Assembly: GCA_001692895.1 (NCBI GenBank)
Contig: KV748263.1
Span: 1-64,000, forward strand
DNA: 64,000 nucleotides
Reading direction: 5' to 3'
DNA from: Cenococcum geophilum 1.58
Taxonomy: Eukaryota > Ascomycota > Dothideomycetes > Gloniales > Gloniaceae
The position numbers and the translations under genes are program-made. The notes under the pieces are model-generated. The model was given only the letters and a program-made list of their open reading frames with translations, had not been told where the DNA came from and made no database searches. Shown piece by piece: positions 22,931 through 34,360 of the stretch (the first letter of the stretch is position 1; every line of letters begins with the position of its first letter).

Positions 22931-25835
22931 AGGTATAAGAGTGGGACTAATAAAGGGATATTGCTTGGAAAAGTTGTTTTAGTTTTCTAAATAGTTTATA
23001 TTAACGCTAGCAGCGCCCCCGCTTTTAAGTCTTCTTACTTAAAGAGGCTTATTTATACTAGACTTTATTAAAGATATTATGCTTTTAAAGGGTTAATAGG
23101 GAGGTAAGGAGCCAGATAGAAAACGTTTATATTAGTATTAGTCTATACCTAGTATTAAGACCAATACTATAGAAACCGGCAAATCTACTTGGCGATCTTA
23201 ACTATTAAGTATTTTTGTTCCCTAAGCCACTTCTTAAGCCTATTAGTCCCCTAAAAATCTTATTTCCTCTAATAAGAAGCCCCTACGCCGTACTAATAAC
23301 GCCTCTTATTATATAAGGCACCCCTTTAGCACGTATATAGGCCGCAGTCTTTAATATATTAATTACTAATCTTTCTAAACTACGCTAAGACATACAAGTG
23401 GTTATCTTTAGTAAGGACAACACGCACGCCTAGAATTATTGGAAGCCCGCTATAGATATATTTATACCGGCTTCTCACCTAATTTAGAGCTTTAGATAAA
23501 CCTCCCACTATATTACCCGTAGTTATATCCTATCCTAAATCTAAATAAATTAACATTGCTATTCGCCTAGTTTACCTTATCTTAATAGAGAAGCTAGACG
23601 CAGTGTCTATAACTATAGTTTAAATTTTAGGCGTAAAGATTATAGAGGAACCTTCTAATTAACTAATTGTTTATTTATGCTCCACTCCTAAGCACAAACA
23701 ATATACTAACTATTTTATAAAACAGACCTAAGAATACGCGTGCGTATATCCGGGGTGTCTATATAAAAGCATATATAGGAACGATTAGTTCCGTTATAAC
23801 AATTCTTAGCACTTCTAAATAGATATATAGGTATACCTATAAGAAACGGTAACTAGCTAATAATGTCTGGACCTAAGCTATAACATATAATGCTTTAAGT
23901 AGCATCTTTAAACATATAAGGGTACCGTTCCTTTTAAGGATATTAAGTTATGTTATATAGGCCAGAATGGCCAAATCCAATATTAGTGTAGCTTCTGCGC
24001 GTAACTATAAAAATTAGAGATAGTACGTAATAAGGCTTAGAATAAGCGTGCTAAGTATATCCTTAATCATTTTAATAAAGGATGTACTCTTGGCGATTAG
24101 TGGTGTTTAGAGTTAAAAGGATATAAGGGTAAAGTTAAATAGAATAACTCTTAGCTTCTATCTAAGTCTTAGTTTTTAGATTATAGTGGCAAATATTATA
24201 GGGTTTATAATTTTATGGAACGTAATTTATATTAGATTCCAAGGTCTTATTACCCAAACTTTATAACTATAATTTATCCTTTAACCCGTCAGCGCCTAAT
24301 AAGTAAATAATCTGTGTACGAACTTTAAAACAACGCATGCCTATATAGATTCTATTAATTAATTACCTACTATATTGCAAAATACGGTTCTTTAGAAAGG
24401 ATAAGTGCTAGCTACCTTATATTAAGCGACTTAACTCCCAAAATTAAGCGTATATATCAATTTACTATAAAATTAAAAGCTTTATATTCCTTAGCACGAG
24501 CGTTAAATTTCGGCTTAATTAATTAGTTAGTTCTTATTGATAACCGTTAAACGCGAATTAACTAGTTAAGGGATAAGTATAGTTTTAACATAAAATGCTC
24601 TTAACTAATCGCTATAAACGCCATAATAGATACTACCCTAGCCTAAGTACTAGCGTAAAGAAGCGGATACTTAAACGGCTTTAGACATTAGAGTTTCTAT
24701 CTCTAATCCTATTACTTTCCTGTAATTTATAATTCTAAAAACCTGTATATTCTAATAAAGATATTACCGTAAACGCTATAACGCACACCCACTACTTTAT
24801 ATTAGAGGATTTCTTTAGAGGTTAGATAATTTACTTACTAAAAGGTAATAATCTGTCTAAGGTAAGGCAAGGAGAATTATACTTACTATAGCTAGAAAAA
24901 AGCTAATAGTTACGCCGAGTATAATTATCTACAATGCTTTATCTAACTAGATTTGTTTTACTATAACCTAAAAAGATACATTATAGTAATATATACGCCA
25001 CTCTAACTCTATAATAAGCTAAGCTATAGTAAATAGAACCTATACTAAGACGCTTCCTAAAGCTATTAAGACGCGTACTAAAAATCGGCTTAATATTAAG
25101 AATAATAGCACTATACCAAAAGGCTAGAGTAGGGAAGGGAATAAAATAGCGATAATAAGCACCTAGCGTGCTAAGTGGGGGTTTTAGCGGTATTACTTAC
25201 AGGAGTTCTATAGACTTATAACCTAGTTCCCTATTAGTAGATTCCTTTAATATAGTAGCCTTATAGACCTAAATAACCAATATAAGTAATAATAGAGACT
25301 CCAGCAACTAAGTTATTGGCTATAATAGGTTTTAGGGCGGGTAGACTTTCTAAAGCTTCTTATACCGCTAAATAAGAAGCCTAATAATGAGTTTAGGAAA
25401 AACAAAAAGGAAGAGCACCTAAAGCAAAAGATGCTCCTAGAAGTGACTTAGCTTATAGTACTAATAAAGTATAATACGGAATAGTATAAAGTAATAAAAG
25501 AACTATATATAGGAATACGTAGCGTAGGTAAACTAATAATTGTATATTATTGCAACCGAAACAACTAAAAGCGGCGAAGGGAGAAGGTAACTATATCTTT
25601 AGCCTAGCCAACCTGCCGCCCTTATATCCATACTAGCGATACCAGAGCTTGTAGGAAAGTGGCCTTAGATATCCTATTACAACTTATAGAAAAACTAATA
25701 TAATATTAGAAATGCTTTTCTAGGGGGTTAAATACTATCTCCTAAGGTAAATAAAGTTAATATAAGACTGTAGATATGTTGGGGCAGGCGGGATGGGCTA
25801 ACTTTAGGGGGTAGGGGGGAGGCGTTTTACGCGGT
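22931..25835. other. Largely unrecognised; one C2H2-like finger
   Basis: No complete gene is recognised. At about 23700-23810 (+) a frame reads EYACVYPGCLYKSIYRND, which fits a C2H2 finger of the C-x4-C type with the His positions mutated (Tyr or stop in place of His). It may belong to a long gene with the relic at 22500-22930, but the frames could not be joined. The region ends in a G-rich patch at 25800-25820. Confidence 0.35.
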
Positions 25836-25951
25836 AACCACTAAATCCTAGACGTAGTGCACCGCGACCACCAAATCATGGACGCCTTTGCACTATAACC
25901 GCTAAATTATAGACGCCCTTACACTATGACCACCAAATTATAGATATGCTG
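25836..25951 (+). repeat. 31-bp tandem array, forward orientation
   Basis: Units start at 25836, 25867, 25898 and 25929 with an exact 31-bp period. The consensus starts ACC(A/G)C(C/T)AAAT, continues TATAGACGCCCTT, and ends ACACTATG. The fourth unit is truncated. The same unit in reverse complement forms an array at about 29960-30052. Confidence 0.9.
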
Positions 25952-27689
25952 AAAATTAGAGCCGCTACTTACGGTTAATATAGCAATTACCGCCTCTTTT
26001 GGCTAAGCATATTTAAATCTAAATCTAAGCTTTAATATAGTCGTTATTCCTTAATTAAAGATTAAATAAGCCAGTAATTATAAATAAGGATTAAAATCTG
26101 TAAGTAAATATCTAAGTAATACTAAGTTATAACTAAATCCGGCGCCTAGGATAAAACTCTATAACGTCTAAAAAACACCAATTAATACCAGTTAAAGACA
26201 CGGTTAAATAGCTGCTATTAAGTAAGAAAAGTTATATAAAAATAAGCCGCCGCCTTACTCCTAAGCAGTTGAATTAGAAGAGACAATTTATATTAGAGGT
26301 AAGTAATCCTAGAAATAAGGACTGTCCCTCTAAATATATCGGTATATAATAAGTCCCACTTAACCTCCAATCCTTCTTATAAGTTAAGCGTAGGCTTAGA
26401 GGCTAGGTTTAATTAATGGTTACCTTATATATATAAGAGCTATCCGCCTCTTTAGGTGCACTATTAGGCTAATTTATATTTTAAGTATATATATATAGAG
26501 TAAACGCAATAATAGATTTAGTGTTTTTTAGTTATTAAGCCTCCGTTATACTAACACCCTAAATTAACTAGACACACTATAGAACTAAAACAAGGTCAGT
26601 AATATATATATAGCTAGATAATTACGGAATACTAAGCTAATTACTAGAAAATGCTATTCTAAATGGTAATAAATAACTCCGCCGCAAATATTTTCTAATA
26701 GTTGGATATAATACGCCAGATAGTTATATACCTAGTATATAATAATAAGAACTAAGAGTATATTACTAAATATATAATATATAGGGAGCGCCTTATTATT
26801 AGATAAATATAAGCTCTATTAGGGTATAGTTATTTCTTAATTAAATTTTACTTTTATTTATATGTTTAGTTTTCTAGTTCTTTTAGCATTAGTAAGGCAA
26901 CTAGCCCTAAATTTAAATCGCGTTATATAAAGGTTAAGATTTTCTCTAAGTTAAAGACATAAGTTCTCTTACCCTTAAAGTCCATAGATACTAAGAGGAG
27001 TAGTTACTAAACCTATCCAACAAGAACTCTGCCTACTTTATCTTACAGCTTCTACGAGATTAAGGCATTATAGTCCTTAAAGGCGCAACTAATGCCATTC
27101 TAAAGTAGCCGTAAATTAACGACAATAAGGTTATACTAGTTTTCTTTCCTTTAAGGAAAAAAAGCTCTGCTTACTAATACCTTTAAAGTTTATAAATGCC
27201 CTTATTAGTTCTACTAGGGACAGTAGTTTCTAAGTCTTATACGTTAAAAAACACGATTTCCCTCAATATGCCCTACTTTTAATTAGATAATTACCGGATT
27301 AGAAGTAGCTAGCTAATAATAACAATATTATTACTATTGGTTGCTATTACCTTAGAGGAGATATTAATTAGAGATAGATTGTGCAGTACGACCCAGCCCT
27401 TTAAAAGGAAGAGACTAATAGTATATCTATTATTAAAGTATGCGGAGGGGATATGTAAGTAATTACGCCCACTAATTAAGCTAGCTCTTATTAAAATTAG
27501 TATTATTTAAAACGGGTAGCTAAGATAATTAAGTCTAACTCCTACTATTAGAGAAGGGAAAGTAATAGTGGTTTATTATATATAGAATAAAAATAAGCCT
27601 ACTTAATAAGTAGCAAGACGTAACTTATTTGCGTTATTTAAAATATATTTTATCTAATCTCTTTACTAAGAGTCCTAAAGCTATAACTA
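25952..27689. other. No gene recognised
   Basis: TpA-rich DNA inside the block bounded by the 31-bp arrays. Open runs on the + strand around 27050-27330 show no recognised motif. No transposase signature (DDE, YR or Rep/Hel) was found. Confidence 0.35.
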
Positions 27690-28229
27690 CTAACCTTAGC
27701 CCGCTCCAAATATAAGATTATTAAAGGAAATGTTAGCGGTATAAGGTTCCATCCTAAATTTAAAAATCCCCTTACTATAACCCCCCGGTTTATTTGCCAG
27801 AAACTCTATATATAGAGCCATATATCCGAAATCCCCTTTAATACCATTTCCACTAAACCTAACTATAGCGGCACTCGGTAACCCTAACCTAAAGTCCCTT
27901 CCAGCTTTAGGTTTAACAGAAAAATTGGTTTATAGATCTATAGTAAATCCAAAACCCTCTTTAGCAGCGCTTAGTGCCATAGAGAACTTAAATACCCTCC
28001 TACCCCCTTATACTTCAGGTTTAATCGCATATAGCGCAGTACTTAGTGCTATAGTAAATTCAAAGTCTCCTTCTATAAAAGACGTTAGGATAGGCATCTA
28101 AGTGCTATCTTCGGCTTTTAAAGTTAAGGGGCCTATTTTAGCGCTTAAAATAGATTCTCCTTAGCCACCGCCATTAAAGCTAGGTTTTAGCAAGTCTATA
28201 TAAGGCGTATAAACGGTAAAGTCTTCCAT
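27690..28229 (-). pseudogene. Unknown protein relic with few stops
   Basis: A minus-strand frame opens at an ATG (28229-28227: MEDFTVYTPYIDLLKPSFNG) and stays readable for about 178 codons with only three or four internal stops, a low density for this window. The sequence is beta-rich and internally repetitive: FEFTIALSTALYAIKPEV, FKFSMALSAAKEGFGFTIDL, then FSVKPKAGRDFRLGLPSAAI. This suggests two or three repeats of about 30-40 residues. It ends near 27695. No family is recognised. It is the best-preserved coding relic inside the block flanked by the inverted 31-bp arrays. Confidence 0.5.
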
Positions 28230-28559
28230 TTGTTTTATTTAATTACTAACCTCCGCTAATTATAAGTTTATATCTTATAAGCATTTCTAAAATAATATAA
28301 TTTTATAACGTACTCTTCTTAATATATGTTATAAATAGTGTAAACATTTAAGTCCGTAATAAAGCTTCCATACTATAAGCTTTCCGCTTATATTAAAGAA
28401 GACTAGTAAAAAAGTCGAATTAGTGGCCGTATAGTAGGCATATATCCTAGTTAAAATAACGCTTTAGAATCTTATACCCAAACCCCTCTACAGTTTTAAT
28501 ATACTTATAATACAAATCTAAACGCTAGTAAATTCTGTTATAATCTTTAACAGGATAAT

Positions 28560-28790
28560 CCTACCCTCCTTTTAACTTTAAGGGTTGAAAATGTCTAGCT
28601 CTTATATAATACTTAAGGGTAAGAATGCGACCGGTAACGGCCTTAGTAAAGGCGGCTTCGTCCACTTATATTATAGGCGATAGCCTAAACATCTCCTCTA
28701 AAACACTAACTCGCGCAGTAAGATCTTTATATAATATAAATAAATGGTATTATAGGTCGGCATCTTTTCTCTTTAATAGATATCAACGTT
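28560..28790 (-). pseudogene. Unknown protein fragment
   Basis: The minus strand reads KDLTARVSVLEEMFRLSPII, then VDEAAFTKAVTGRILTLKYY and RARHFQPLKL, with a single TAA (probably a former Gln codon) in about 60 codons. The open + frame at 28625-28807 lies over it on the other strand and looks less protein-like. This could be the N-terminal part of the same transcription unit as the relic at 27690-28229, since both lie on the same strand. Confidence 0.4.
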
Positions 28791-29022
28791 TAGCACGTTG
28801 GGGGTAAGGTAGAGGTATTTTAATAGATACATTTATCGTATATATTAGTTTCTTTATAAATATTAGTATATATACCATCTATAGCGTATAAAGAGCTACT
28901 TACTATTATCTCTATTCAAAAGCTATTAGATATATTTAATAGGCGGGTGGTTAATAGAACGTTATAAGTATATATACCGAGGTTTACCTAGCCTACGTCC
29001 GAGGTCTCACCGTCTAGGGGCT

Positions 29023-29100
29023 AAGGCTTAGTGCGTTAAGTTATAGGCGGAATTTAGCAGCGCTGACTGCCTAATTCCGGCTATAACTAAGCCTTAAGCC
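29023..29100. repeat. Imperfect inverted repeat, foldback-like
   Basis: The left arm (AGTTATAGGCGGAATTTAGCAG at its inner end) pairs with the reverse complement of the right arm (TAGTTATAGCCGGAATTAGGCAG). Outer arms GGCTTAGT and GGCTTAAG extend the pairing to about 38 bases per side. Confidence 0.6.
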
Positions 29101-29319
29101 GGATATACACAATAACTATTACTTATCGCTAGGTTTGGAACACATTAAATACTTTATTAAAGATAGTTTAGTTTCTCCACCCTAAATGCTTATTTATAAT
29201 ATATTTACGAAGAAGAGAGTTTATATACGCCCTTTACTAGCAATACGCAGCCCCCTTTACGTTTATTAAATTATTTCCTTCTTTACCTTCTTATGCATAT
29301 TTAAGTAAGCCTCTTAGTT

Positions 29320-29590
29320 TAATATATCTTTACAGTTGCCTAGAAGAAATTCTTATATAAGCTTCTTAGGCCTCTATATAGAGACCAGCAAAGGCGTACC
29401 ACAGTTTTTATTAAGCCTATATTTACTATAATAGAAAATTAGTTATGCATTAATAGCTTAGGTATTTTCTCTTATATTATAACAACGTTTACTAGATATC
29501 TTTTCTATATCTCCTAGTATTTTATGCACCAAGCTCTTACGGTATAGCGGAGATAAATACACTTATAGTAAACCTATATATAATTATACA
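29320..29590. repeat. Dispersed repeat copy B (partner at 6100-6400)
   Basis: Same orientation as copy A. The most conserved part is the segment around 29490-29570, where only transitions separate the copies. The function is unknown; it is presumably a fragment of a repetitive element. Confidence 0.6.
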
Positions 29591-29959
29591 TTGCTAGTAG
29601 CAAATAGAAGGGAATAAATATTAAAGGATATTAAATAACAGCAATTAAATTAAGCTTTTATTCTTAAATAAAAAGGATTACTAATTAAAGAGCGTATATT
29701 GCTTTAAGTGTTAGAAAAGCAAGGTGCCTAAAATCCCCATTACTACCAAAGAGTATTAGAAATTGATAAAGTATTTATATAGGAGCTTATATTACGCAAT
29801 ACTATATAGGGCCCTCCGGACTAGATAAGCAACAAGTATATTCCCTCCACTATTTCAAGCTACCGGGATTTATTACTAATACTATTAAATCTAGTACGTA
29901 TATTATAATTGGATTAGATCTTAATATAGGGCTTCTTATATTAGTACTTACAGTATAAA

Positions 29960-30052
29960 GCGTCTATAATTTAATAGTCCTAGTGCGAAAGTGTCTATAA
30001 TTTAGTAGTTATAATGTAAAGGCGTCCAGAATTTAGTAGGCACTATAAGCCA
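29960..30052 (-). repeat. 31-bp tandem array, reverse orientation
   Basis: Three units of the 31-bp repeat found at 25836-25951, here reverse-complemented (each starting G(C/T)GTCTATAATTTA or a variant at about 29960, 29991 and 30021/22). One unit is a base shorter. Together the arrays form subterminal inverted repeats around a 4.2-kb block. Confidence 0.85.
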
Positions 30053-30879
30053 CTAAACCATTTAGGGTTCCGGCATAATTTAGACAAGAGCTAATCGAGA
30101 AGCTAATACTACTTTCTTTCCTTTTAATGTTATCCCGGATATAATCTAAGCTAAATCACAAGAGATCCTTAAGGTTAGATAACCCAAGCCTTATTCTGCG
30201 ACTCCCTATATTCTATAAGCCTTAGACATAATTGTTTAACAGGCTTAGTAGGAGCCAATTAGATTTATCCCTAAAGCTTATTACCTATTTAAGAAGATAA
30301 GCCGTCTTTAGAAGCATATATACTCTAAATAATAGTAATAAGCATAGCGCGTATTCCCTATAAGTATCATAGGTAATTAATATACCCCTTTTTCCTCGCT
30401 CGCTTCTTCTACCTACGTAACGTTTCCTAGATATAGAACTCTCTAAAACTTCTAAAGGTTTAGCTTAGCAGTCCGCTCCCTAACAGTCTATCTTTTTAAC
30501 TTTTTATATTTTACTCTTCTACTATCTAGAACGCGAAATAGTAGGACGCCTTGCACTTTAAATAGAGAGAGCTAGGGTTCTATATTAGGAATGCTTATAT
30601 TATTATATTAATTATTAATATATCAGATCATTCTATATATAATATTAGTATTAGCGCTACGTCGATATATGGAAACTTTATATCCCGTCTCCTCTTAGTA
30701 GTCTATATCTTTAATTCTACATATTTCTGCATTTTAAACTTCTTTAATATTGTATATAAACTCAGCCGTCTACTTTTAACCACTAACTGCCGCGATAGAA
30801 TGGAAATAGGTAAGTAAAAGGATGCTCTACCCTAGAGTTACTAGAGTTAATAGTTTACCTATAAAGGGGCAGCTACCAA
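30053..30879. other. No gene recognised; probable 5' region of the next relic
   Basis: TpA-rich DNA with a C+T-rich stretch at about 30380-30530 that may be a former promoter or leader of the regulator relic that follows. No other signal is seen. Confidence 0.35.
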
Positions 30880-31710
30880 TTTGGAAAATTCATGCGTATA
30901 ACTATAGCGATTATATAAAAAGTTACTCTTAAGTAGAGCACTTAAAGCGACATTAAAAATCCCGTAGGTCTCTACTTTATTTAACCGCAGCGTATATTCC
31001 TAACTCTTATAAACGCTAAAGAGCCGACTTACTATTACAATAAATACCCTAGAACTTTCTTCTAATATAACCTCTTTAAGAGACATAAAGAGCGTTATAG
31101 GGTAAGGGCTATTACTAGCTATAGTTAAAACTTACAAATCTAAGTACTAAGCTTAAAGCGGAGAATAAGACCGCCACTAAGTAAAAATCCATGCCTTTAA
31201 TACTCCTTTAAGAAACTTAGGTGTAATAGTGATAGTAATAAACCTTGCCTAAGATGCTCACTAGTAGGTTTATAATATATTTATAAGCGGGGGCGTAATT
31301 AAGCAAATCTCCTAAAAGTATTAAAGGAGACTAGAAAACTGGTAAAAGAGATAAATAGGAGAATAATGGGAAATAAAGAGGATAAATTAATGCTAGGAGT
31401 TCAGTTTTACTCCCCATCCTTAAATTCACCCACTATCCTATTTTCCTTAAACTCCTCAGCGGCCTTACCTAAATAACTATATTACCCGGAACCAAATTTT
31501 CTCTTTAAAAGCATCTCCTAGTGCTAGATTTGCTTATATCTAGAGTTCTCTAAAAGGACTAAAATATTGCTATATAGGTGCGGCTACGTAAGGGATGAGC
31601 ACTATAGCAATATGGAGTATAGTTAGGCTCCTTTAGGTTTTATACCTCCACTGCAAATATACAACGATACTGCGTTACGTACCTCTTCCGTTGCTTCTTA
31701 GTATTATCCT
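30880..31710 (+). pseudogene. C2H2 plus Zn2Cys6 transcription factor relic
   Basis: Fungal regulators that carry C2H2 fingers followed by a Zn(II)2Cys6 cluster bind DNA in the nucleus. Seen: a degraded C2H2 finger at about 30890-30960 (YNYSDYIKSYS.VEHLKRH, Cys positions now Tyr), a second less clear finger-like segment to about 31040, then a Zn2Cys6 cluster at about 31195-31285 reading PCL.YSFKKLRCNSDSNKPC, then LRCSLVGL.YIYKRGR. The spacing C-x2-C-x6-C-x7-C-x2-C-x6-C is intact, with Tyr (from Cys) at two of the six positions. A charged linker (LLKVLKETRKLVKEINRRI) and a Ser/Pro-rich stretch follow. The frame changes between fingers and cluster, by an intron or indel. Confidence 0.7.
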
Positions 31711-32374
31711 TTAGTACCCTTAACTAATTTTAGTACGTATAAGCCCTCTATAATATGCGTAAAATATTAAATAAATATCTAATATACTAGGAGAGTTCCC
31801 TCCACTAATAATAGAGGAGGGTAAATTATTTCCTAAAAGACATTTTGTTTAAATAAGTTTAAATAGAAATATATAGACGCAGTCACGTAAGCTAAGCGAG
31901 CTTAGGAAACCCCTTAAATTCTACCTCTTTATATATAATTAGAAGAACAAGTTACCACCATCTAAAAGAGTATACGATACTATATATATTTCGTGCCCCT
32001 AGATATAACTTAATTATATTATTAAATTAATACAAACACATTTTGTTAATACTAATAATAATAAAGTTATATAATTCTAAGGTATCTTAAATATGCTAAA
32101 GCATTATATAATTACTCTTTGTACTAGATCCTATTAAGTTAGGAAATATATTATATTTTTGCCTTACTGCCATATCTTATATACTTCTCTAGGTCTAAGT
32201 ATTTCTAAAATACTACGAGGTGAAGACTCTATAAGGTGGAGTCGTTGCTCTAAACTTATCTTATAAATTAGACCCCTAGGGAGAAATTGCGCTATAGCGT
32301 GGCGATAAGGGCTAGCGCTATACTTATAGAGTTCTGCAAACTCCTAAGCACACGTATATAGCACCTAGGCGCGT
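31711..32374. other. No gene recognised
   Basis: A very TpA-rich stretch, possibly including the degraded remainder of the regulator relic upstream. No motif is visible. Confidence 0.3.
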
Positions 32375-32474
32375 CCGGTAGTTAGCGTATTTTATTAACT
32401 TTCCCTTAAATAGCAAAAATACTAAAACTTCCCCTATAAAAAGGCCGTATAGACGTAGCTGCGCTAACTACCGG
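32375..32474. repeat. Short inverted-repeat unit (about 100 bp)
   Basis: CCGGTAGTTAGCG at 32375-32387 is repeated in inverted orientation at 32462-32474, enclosing about 74 bp. The arms and spacing would fit a miniature inverted-repeat element. No target duplication was found. Confidence 0.5.
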
Positions 32475-32579
32475 AATTGAAAAGACGCTATATACAGAAT
32501 AGGCAGCTCTAGACTGTTTTTGTCGAATGGCTAATAATTAGTTGGCTTATAGCAAGGGGTTTCTTATACAATAGGGGTT

Positions 32580-32700
32580 TAAAAGGATCCCCCCGCTTTC
32601 TCTATCTACCCCTCTCTTGCTACGTCTTTCTTGCTCTCTCCGTCTCTTATATATACTCTCTCCGTCTCTCTCGCTCTCTCCGCTACCTCTCCAAAGCCAT
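32580..32700 (+). promoter_or_regulatory. CT-rich tract upstream of the F-box relic
   Basis: Dense CTCTCTCCGTCTCT-type pyrimidine repeats on the + strand about 100 bp before the F-box-like frame. Such tracts are common in fungal core promoters. The regulatory role is inferred from position and composition only. Confidence 0.35.
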
Positions 32701-32760
32701 TTAATCCTGTTTGGTTTAGCGAGCCCACTTATATTAGCGCTGTCATTGTTTTTCCTGCGC

Positions 32761-33825
32761 CTCCCTCCAGACTATTCCCGTCTTTAGTCTTTATTCGTGC
32801 TAGTAGCTATAAATAGCATATATAGAATTCTAGAAGAGCTCTTAGATCTTATATAGTTATTTATTACTACCGACTTCTACTTATAGGATATCTGCAGGAC
32901 CTGCAAAGCATTTAAGCGCGTCTCCTGTAAGACTTTTATGGATACCTTTATAGATACCTTTATATACAAAGGAAGCCTGCCAATTGTTATGGATAAGCTA
33001 GACCTTAAATACGTAATAGAACTGTTAACAAGCGTATATAGGACATCCATTACATTAACTTACATCTTCTCCCGTAACTAGGTAACCGAAAAAGATCTAG
33101 AAAGTTAGGTTTACTAGGTCCCTAAGAATCTAGATTATATTAATTAAACTGGGTTTCCCTAGATTATATTATTCCAGGAGAACTAGGCCAAAATCCAGGA
33201 AACTAATTCGGATGTAGAAATGCTGGCAACTATTATTAAAAACCTAGATTACTAAGAAATCACTATTAGGTTACCTAATTTCCGTAATGGCGATTAGCAA
33301 AATACCTACTCACTATGTAGATTTAATCGACTTTTATAGGAGAACGGCGCACTATTAGTTTACTATATAATGGCCAGGAATACCCTTAATTATATCGACT
33401 AAATCTTTAGGAGGGTTTTTACAGCAATACGAGCGGCGGAACGTGATGTAGAGGTTATAGGCGTTGCTATTTCCTTAGCGCATCCTCTAGAACGGAAAAC
33501 CGAGGATTTTAAAGATAGGGTTTAAAAGTACATTGCTTTCTATAGGGCACTCTTAAAAGATATAGAGGTTAGTTTTAAGGTCCAATTACGCCTAAAACCT
33601 ATAGTAGCGGGATTCACCAACTTAAAGTCATTGTATAGCGAATCCCAATTATATCTTTTAATAAAGCTTTTCCGGACGGTTAAATACCTTAAACTTAACA
33701 CCCCTCTACGGTGTGCGCTACGAGATACTATTCCATTTAGAGAGTTTACAAACCTATACTATTTACATTTGCGGTCCTTGGACCTTAGTAATAATTTAGC
33801 CGAGTTAATTAAGTTTATTATATAA
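32761..33825 (+). pseudogene. F-box/LRR-like protein relic
   Basis: A single + frame runs from about 32761 to 33825 (about 350 codons) with around 16 stops, mostly TAG/TAA. It opens with an F-box-like segment (about 32827-32920): ILEELLDLI.LFITTDFYL, then DICRTCKAFKRVSCKTFMDT, matching the LPxELLxxI...L...CxVCKxF pattern of fungal F-box proteins, which recruit substrates to SCF ubiquitin ligases. The middle is alpha-helical. The C-terminal part is leucine-rich (TVKYLKLNTPLRCALR, FTNLYYLHLRSLDLSNNLAE), as in LRR-like substrate domains. The last 65 codons (33631-33825) are free of stops. Similarity to the F-box is by pattern only. Confidence 0.55.
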
Positions 33826-34360
33826 CTACTAAAATAAATAAAATTGATGGAATTAGCTAAACTACATTCCAGCTTAGAGAATTATTAGATTTGCTTCTTA
33901 ACTACCTTAGCTAATTATAATCTGTCTTTCTAGTTATGCTTTTTTATATTAAGTTTCGACAAGCTATATAAAAAGGGACTATAGTGTCTTAATAGATGTA
34001 TAGGCGTATATCTACTAGAGCTAGAGAGAGTTAAGAAGGGTTTCTATTAGTTATAAGAGTTAGTTATAAAGTTGTATATTTAACAACCATTCTAAAGTCT
34101 AAGTAGCTAGGGGAAGCTATACTAAGGCTAATATTCTAGCCGTAGCAGATAGTTAACTAGAGCTTTCTCCCTTTATTAATACAGATGCTAAAGACAAACG
34201 ACACACATATTAAAGAGATTTAGGAGTACTATATAGCGCATCTAAAGTTAGTAGAGTGTTAACTATAGAATAAGATCCTTTAGATGGCTAGCCCTTTATC
34301 CCTAAAAATATTTAGTAATTTACTTTCTTAGTCGGGTATAATAACCAGGTAGATAGAACT
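33826..34360. other. Possible 3' part of the F-box relic
   Basis: After the stop at 33825 the + strand still shows protein-like runs (LMELAKLHSSLENY, LELERVKKGFY) in the following 250 bp, likely the degraded C-terminus of the F-box relic. The rest shows nothing. Confidence 0.3.

Noticed and set aside
28625-28807. Open + frame of 60 codons
   Set aside because: The minus strand over the same DNA reads as a more protein-like sequence with a single stop; the + frame is probably its shadow.
32631-32816. Open + frame of 61 codons before the F-box relic
   Set aside because: It is in a different frame from the F-box frame and made largely by the CT-rich tract.
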